From contig JBFKPQ010000002.1 in the NCBI GenBank assembly GCA_041628225.1, positions 4,031 to 68,030 of the forward strand: a DNA stretch of 64,000 nucleotides. Direction: 5' to 3'. The notes under the pieces are model-generated. The model was not told the DNA's origin. It worked only from the letters and a program-made list of their open reading frames with translations, and did not search any database. Positions 60,379 to 64,000 of the stretch are shown piece by piece (position 1 is the first letter of the stretch; each line of letters opens with the position of its first letter). The translations under genes were made by a program, and so were the position numbers. Origin of the DNA: JBFKPQ01 sp041628225. Lineage in GTDB: Bacteria; Actinomycetota; Acidimicrobiia; Spongiisociales; JAENVV01.

Positions 60379-61689
60379 ATGCGTGAACGCAGCGCTGCCA
60401 GAAGCCGGCTCGAACTCGTCGTACGCGGCCAGTTCGCACGGCTGTGGTGGGCGGGAGCCATCTCCAGTTTCGGTGATTGGGTCTCGCTGTTCGCCACCCT
60501 GGCCCTCGGCGACCTGATCGGTGGCGGAACCGGCACGATCGTCCCGCTCGTCGGACGGTTCGTGCCCGGATTGCTCTTCGGTGCCCTCGGCGGAGTACTG
60601 GCCGATCGACTGGACCGCAAGCGGACCATGATCTTCACCGATGTTGGCCGAGGCCTGCTCGTGTTGTCGCTCGTCTTCGTGGACACGCTCCCGCAATTGT
60701 TCGCCGTGTCGTTCGCTCTGGAGATGCTCTCGCTGCTCCGGCAACCGGCACGCGAGGCTGCCATGCCGACACTCGTCTCCAACCAGGAACTGCTCAATGC
60801 CAACGGCCTGTCGGTCGCGGCGGCCTACGGCACGTTCCCGTTCGGAGCCCTGGGATGGTCGCTGGTCTCGAAGCTCCCGGACTGGTTCGGTTGGGACGAC
60901 TCGTCGATGTGGTTGGTCGGTTATGTGCTCGACTCGTTGACGTTCTTCGTGTCGGCGTTGATCGTCGGGTCGATGACGATTCCGTCGCCCGCAGTGGCGG
61001 ATGATCGGGCGGCCGGCGGCCGGTTCGACTGGCGAGCACCACTCCGAGATCTGGCCGAGGGTTTCCGATTCGTCGTGTCCCATCGAGGTATTCGCGTCGT
61101 CATCTTCGGGATGGCCGCCGCCCTGTTCGGCGGCGGCGCCATCATCGCCCAGGGACAGCCGTTCTCGCGCGAGTTCCTGGGTGGCAGCAACTCCGGGTTC
61201 GCCGTCTTGGCGACGTCGCTCGGGTTGGGCGCGGCGCTCGGGGTCTTGTCCGTCAACCGGGTGAGTCGTCTGCCCCTGCACCGCACGGTCATCTTCGCGG
61301 TCGCCCTCATCGTCACCGGAGCGATGATGGTGCTGCTCGCGTTCACGACGACGGTTCCGGGGGCCATGCTGTGGTCGAGTGTGCTCGGGTTCGCGGCCGG
61401 CGTCTCCTACGTGGTCGGCTTCACCTATCTCCACGAGCGCGTCGACGACGAGGTACGGGGCCGGACCTTCGCGACGCTGTTTCTGGTGGTCCGGTCGGCC
61501 ATCTTGGTGTCGATGACGGTGGCGGCATTCGCAGCGGAGTTGTTGAACGGCCGTCTTCCACCGCCGCTCAGCGACGGCATCCGAACGGTGTTTGCGGCCG
61601 GGGGTCTGGTGACGGCCCTGTCCGGTGTCGCTACCTTGTGGCTCGTGCGAGAGGTTTTCGGTCAGACGGCACCGGTGGAACAGCCATGA
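60379..61689 (+). CDS. MFS transporter
   Basis: 436 residues, 12 helices. The N-terminus FARLWWAGAISSFGDWVSLFA, loop 2-3 GVLADRLDRKRTMIFTDVGRG and the segment LRQPAREAAMPTLVSNQELLNANGL (in part) are the MFS_3 pattern. GFTYLHERVDDEVRGRTFATLF is also typical. It is the first gene of a run with tmk, holB and plsC, each overlapping the next. The substrate is unknown. It is divergent from topA. Confidence 0.85.
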   Translation: MRERSAARSRLELVVRGQFARLWWAGAISSFGDWVSLFATLALGDLIGGGTGTIVPLVGRFVPGLLFGALGGVLADRLDRKRTMIFTDVGRGLLVLSLVFVDTLPQLFAVSFALEMLSLLRQPAREAAMPTLVSNQELLNANGLSVAAAYGTFPFGALGWSLVSKLPDWFGWDDSSMWLVGYVLDSLTFFVSALIVGSMTIPSPAVADDRAAGGRFDWRAPLRDLAEGFRFVVSHRGIRVVIFGMAAALFGGGAIIAQGQPFSREFLGGSNSGFAVLATSLGLGAALGVLSVNRVSRLPLHRTVIFAVALIVTGAMMVLLAFTTTVPGAMLWSSVLGFAAGVSYVVGFTYLHERVDDEVRGRTFATLFLVVRSAILVSMTVAAFAAELLNGRLPPPLSDGIRTVFAAGGLVTALSGVATLWLVREVFGQTAPVEQP

Positions 61690-62282
61690 GCGGCTACGTC
61701 GCCTTCGAAGGGTTGGAGGGCGCGGGCAAATCCACGGTCGCGGCGCGTCTCGCCGAGCGGTTTCGTCGTGAGGGCCACACCGTCGTGACCGTGCGCGAAC
61801 CGGGTGGGACCGACCTCGGCGAGGGCATTCGCAGCCTGTTGCTCGATCCGCGCCGCGCGGTCGACCCGTGGGCGGAGGCCGCCCTCTTTGCGGCTTCGCG
61901 AGCACAGCTCGCCGCCGAGATCGTGCGGCCGGCTCTGGAATCCGGCGCGTGGGTGTTTTCGGATCGCACCGTCTACTCGTCACTCGCCTACCAGGGAGGT
62001 GGACGCCAGTTGGGGATCGAAGAGGTCCGACGACTCAACGCCGCGGCGTTGGCCGGCACGTGGCCCGACCGGGTCGTGCTCCTCCGGGTCGACGCCTCCG
62101 AGGGGCTCCGTCGCCAGGACGGTGACGACCGCATCGGCCGTGAGGCGCTCGACTTCCATCTGCGAGTCGGCAAGGCGTTCGACGAACTGGCCGCCGCCGA
62201 TCCCGATCGGTTCATCGTGGTCGATGCGCATCTCGGTCTCGATGAAGTCGTCGACGAGGTGCACGATCGGCTGCGGCCATGA
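61686..62282 (+). CDS. tmk: Thymidylate kinase
   Basis: 198 residues, ATGA-coupled to the MFS gene. P-loop FEGLEGAGKSTVAARL, the VREPGGTDLGEGIRSLLL segment, and DRTVYSSLAYQGGGR are diagnostic. It phosphorylates dTMP to dTDP. The LID region has RRQDGDDRIGREALDFH. The stop overlaps holB by 4 bases. Confidence 0.96.
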   Translation: MSGYVAFEGLEGAGKSTVAARLAERFRREGHTVVTVREPGGTDLGEGIRSLLLDPRRAVDPWAEAALFAASRAQLAAEIVRPALESGAWVFSDRTVYSSLAYQGGGRQLGIEEVRRLNAAALAGTWPDRVVLLRVDASEGLRRQDGDDRIGREALDFHLRVGKAFDELAAADPDRFIVVDAHLGLDEVVDEVHDRLRP

Positions 62283-63367
62283 GCGGACCTGTCAGCGCCG
62301 CCATCGGGCCGTACAACGTCTTCAACGGCATCATCGGCCACGCCCGGATCATGGGCCTGCTCGCGGCCGAGGTCCAGCAGCCGTCCCACGCCTATTTCTT
62401 CGTCGGCCCGGTCGGCGTCGGCAAGGCCACCGTGGCGCGCCAGTTCGCGGCCGCACTGTTGTGTGCCGAAGGCGGACGCCACGACACGCCTTGTTCGTCC
62501 TGCCGGCGGGCCGGGTCGGGCAATCACCCCGACCTCAACGTCGTCGAGCCGGAGGGCAAGACATCGATGGGCGTCGATCAGGCGCGGACGACGGTGGCCA
62601 TCGCTTCGATGACTCCCGTGGAGGGTGACCGCAAGGTGGTGCTGTTCGACGACGCCGGGTCGATGACCGACCAGGCTGCCAACGCCTTGTTGAAGACGAT
62701 CGAGGAGCCCACGCGAACAACGGTGTTCATCCTCGTGGCGGAAGCCGAAGACGATCTCCCACCGACGATCGCCAGCCGGTGCCGGACGGTCCAATTCGGT
62801 CGGGTGCGCGACCTCGATCTCGTCGAAGGACTCGTGGCGGCCGGCGTCGATGAGGCACAGGCGACCGAAGCCTGCCGCATCGCCGGTGGGAGGCCAGGAC
62901 TGGCGCTGGCCCTCGCCACCGAACCGGCCGTGGCGGCCTATCGCGAACTCTGGCTGGCCGTTCCGGAGCGAGTGACGCCCCTGCCTGGCGACGCCTTCCG
63001 AATGGCCGAGGAAGTGATCGCCGCCGCGAAGCCGCTCATTGAGTCCGTCGACCACGCACGGGCGTCCGACGAAGAGACCAAGGCCGGACGCGAACGCCGG
63101 GAACGCGACGTGAAACGGGCGTCACAGGCGCTCATGATCACCGGACTGGAGATCCTGGCGTCCTGGTACACGGACGCAGCCGTCGCGCAATTCGGCGGTC
63201 CGGTGCGCAACGCCGATGTGTCCGGGGCCACCCTGGCGCTGGTGTCGCCGGCGCGGGCCGTCGCGTCTGCGGATCTCGTCCTCGATGCCGTCACCGCCAT
63301 CCGATCGAACCAGCGCCCCACGCTCGTGCTGGCCGAACTCTTCACCAATCTCGGGGCCGATGCCTGA
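62279..63367 (+). CDS. holB: DNA polymerase III delta-prime subunit
   Basis: 362 residues. Clamp-loader motifs: VGPVGVGKATVARQF, GNHPDLNVVEPEG, VVLFDDAGSMTDQAANALLKTIEEP, and TIASRCRTV. It helps load the sliding clamp in replication. The zinc site has Cys in ALLCAEGG and in PCSSC, but the fourth usual Cys is replaced (PCSSCRRA), so metal binding may be lost or altered. The operon tmk-holB is widespread. The stop overlaps the next gene by 8 bases. Confidence 0.93.
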   Translation: MSGPVSAAIGPYNVFNGIIGHARIMGLLAAEVQQPSHAYFFVGPVGVGKATVARQFAAALLCAEGGRHDTPCSSCRRAGSGNHPDLNVVEPEGKTSMGVDQARTTVAIASMTPVEGDRKVVLFDDAGSMTDQAANALLKTIEEPTRTTVFILVAEAEDDLPPTIASRCRTVQFGRVRDLDLVEGLVAAGVDEAQATEACRIAGGRPGLALALATEPAVAAYRELWLAVPERVTPLPGDAFRMAEEVIAAAKPLIESVDHARASDEETKAGRERRERDVKRASQALMITGLEILASWYTDAAVAQFGGPVRNADVSGATLALVSPARAVASADLVLDAVTAIRSNQRPTLVLAELFTNLGADA

Positions 63368-63992
63368 GGGGTGGGAGTTGAGGTGGCGGGTGTCACTGCC
63401 GGTGGCGACGGCCGTCGCCAGGCTGGCCTTTCGGCTGGAGGTCGCGGGGCGTCACCATCTGCCGGACGGGCCTGCCGTCCTGGCCGCCAACCACCTCTCG
63501 CACGTCGATCCGCCCTTCGTGGGAGTGGCCGTCGGGCGTCCGGTGCGCTTCATGGCCGCGGCCGATCTCATCGGCATCAACCGGGGTCTCGATACGGCGC
63601 TCCCGTTCTACGGCGTCATCCTGTTGCCGCGCACCGGTGTGGCGTTCGGTGCCATGAAGGCCGCCCTCGCCGACCTCTCGGCCGGGCGCGTCGTCGGAGT
63701 CTTCCCCGAGGGCCGGAGAGCCGCTCATTGGGGTGAGACAGAGCCCAAACGCGGGGCGGCGTGGTTGGCTCGTCGAGCCGGCGTCCCACTGGTGCCGGTC
63801 GCGGTCAGCGGAACGGAAGCGGTGATGTCACTCGAATCGCGGCGGGTCCGGCCCGCGCCGGTCCGGGTGGAATTCGGTGAGCCGTTGGACGCGTCCGACC
63901 CTCCCGACGCGGTCACGCAGCGGTGGGCCGGGGCAGTCTCGGCCATGCTGGGCGTCGACACGCCCTGGCCCAACGAATCGGCGCCGACCTGA
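63360..63992 (+). CDS. plsC: 1-acyl-sn-glycerol-3-phosphate acyltransferase (PlsC-like)
   Basis: 210 residues from the ATG at 63360. The HX4D motif is in AANHLSHVDPPFVG, block II GVILLPRTGVAFG, block III VVGVFPEGRRA and block IV VPLVPVAVSGTEA. It acylates lysophosphatidate in phospholipid synthesis at the membrane. The N-terminal MPEGWELRWRVSLPVATAVARLAF lacks a long helix, so it may be a peripheral enzyme. The stop is 8 bases inside the window end. Confidence 0.9.
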   Translation: MPEGWELRWRVSLPVATAVARLAFRLEVAGRHHLPDGPAVLAANHLSHVDPPFVGVAVGRPVRFMAAADLIGINRGLDTALPFYGVILLPRTGVAFGAMKAALADLSAGRVVGVFPEGRRAAHWGETEPKRGAAWLARRAGVPLVPVAVSGTEAVMSLESRRVRPAPVRVEFGEPLDASDPPDAVTQRWAGAVSAMLGVDTPWPNESAPT

Positions 63993-64000
63993 CGGTCGGC

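Noticed and set aside
60208..61983. 591-codon minus-strand frame opposite the MFS transporter and tmk
   Set aside because: Shadow of two conserved plus-strand genes; charged low-complexity product.

Overview
The window is GC-rich, densely coded chromosomal DNA from an actinobacterium. Several genes point to that phylum. They are the fused 2-oxoglutarate decarboxylase/E2 Kgd, a two-domain MutT1 (Nudix plus histidine phosphatase), a TopA whose C-terminus is built from GRYGPY-type repeats, a PimB-like mannosyltransferase, DUF2236/MpaB and PPOX proteins, and a Tad pilus cluster set between a HAD-IB phosphatase and a DUF1998 helicase, the order known from Mycobacterium (Rv3661-Rv3649). My guess is a non-mycolate, deep-branching lineage such as Acidimicrobiia, but the sequence alone does not prove it. 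I see no tRNA, rRNA, CRISPR array, insertion sequence, integrase or phage gene, and no stretch over 300 bases without a gene.

Layout. 1-10 kb: end of a CelD-like acetyltransferase, kgd, mutT1 coupled to a small zinc-ribbon gene, a LOG-family gene divergent from a membrane LuxR regulator, a fused E1alpha-E1beta 2-oxoacid dehydrogenase and a HisC-type aminotransferase. 10-14 kb: a 1190-residue RND/MMPL transporter with tandem repeats and a small secreted protein. 14-18 kb: a minus-strand paaABCDE operon for phenylacetyl-CoA epoxidase, ending in its own TetR regulator, with a perfect 14-bp palindrome next to the paaA -10. 18-24 kb: DUF3237, a GDPD-MOSC pair, structured intergenic DNA and a 1225-residue ATPase-like/TPR/membrane/beta-propeller protein. 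24-37 kb: leuCD and many single genes (CDF-like, PPOX, VOC, MpaB, secreted hydrolase, cupredoxin lipoprotein, hydroxyisobutyrate dehydrogenase family, NTF2-like, two MFS, GNAT, HAD). 37-44 kb: Tad pilus operon with a 56-residue Flp pilin, a HIRAN-like protein and the helicase. 44-54 kb: LCP lipoprotein, membrane pyrophosphatase, tandem histidine phosphatase, FAD oxidoreductase, secreted protein, PimB-like transferase and a second small CxxC protein. 54-64 kb: CAP protein, PIN-PhoH, a topA-led operon containing an HTTM pair, and an MFS-tmk-holB-plsC operon.

Gene expression. A recurrent pattern is a TANNNT (or nANNNT) hexamer only 6-7 nt upstream of a start codon with no Shine-Dalgarno, which suggests widespread leaderless mRNAs. 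Other genes have clear GGAGG-type sites or ATGA/GTGA overlaps. Several genes end in long perfect GC hairpins with no U-tract.

The least explained items are the repeat-bearing RND transporter, the P-loop-less ATPase/TPR/propeller protein, the small CxxC paralogues, the short first gene of the Tad operon and the structured DNA at 20170-20338.
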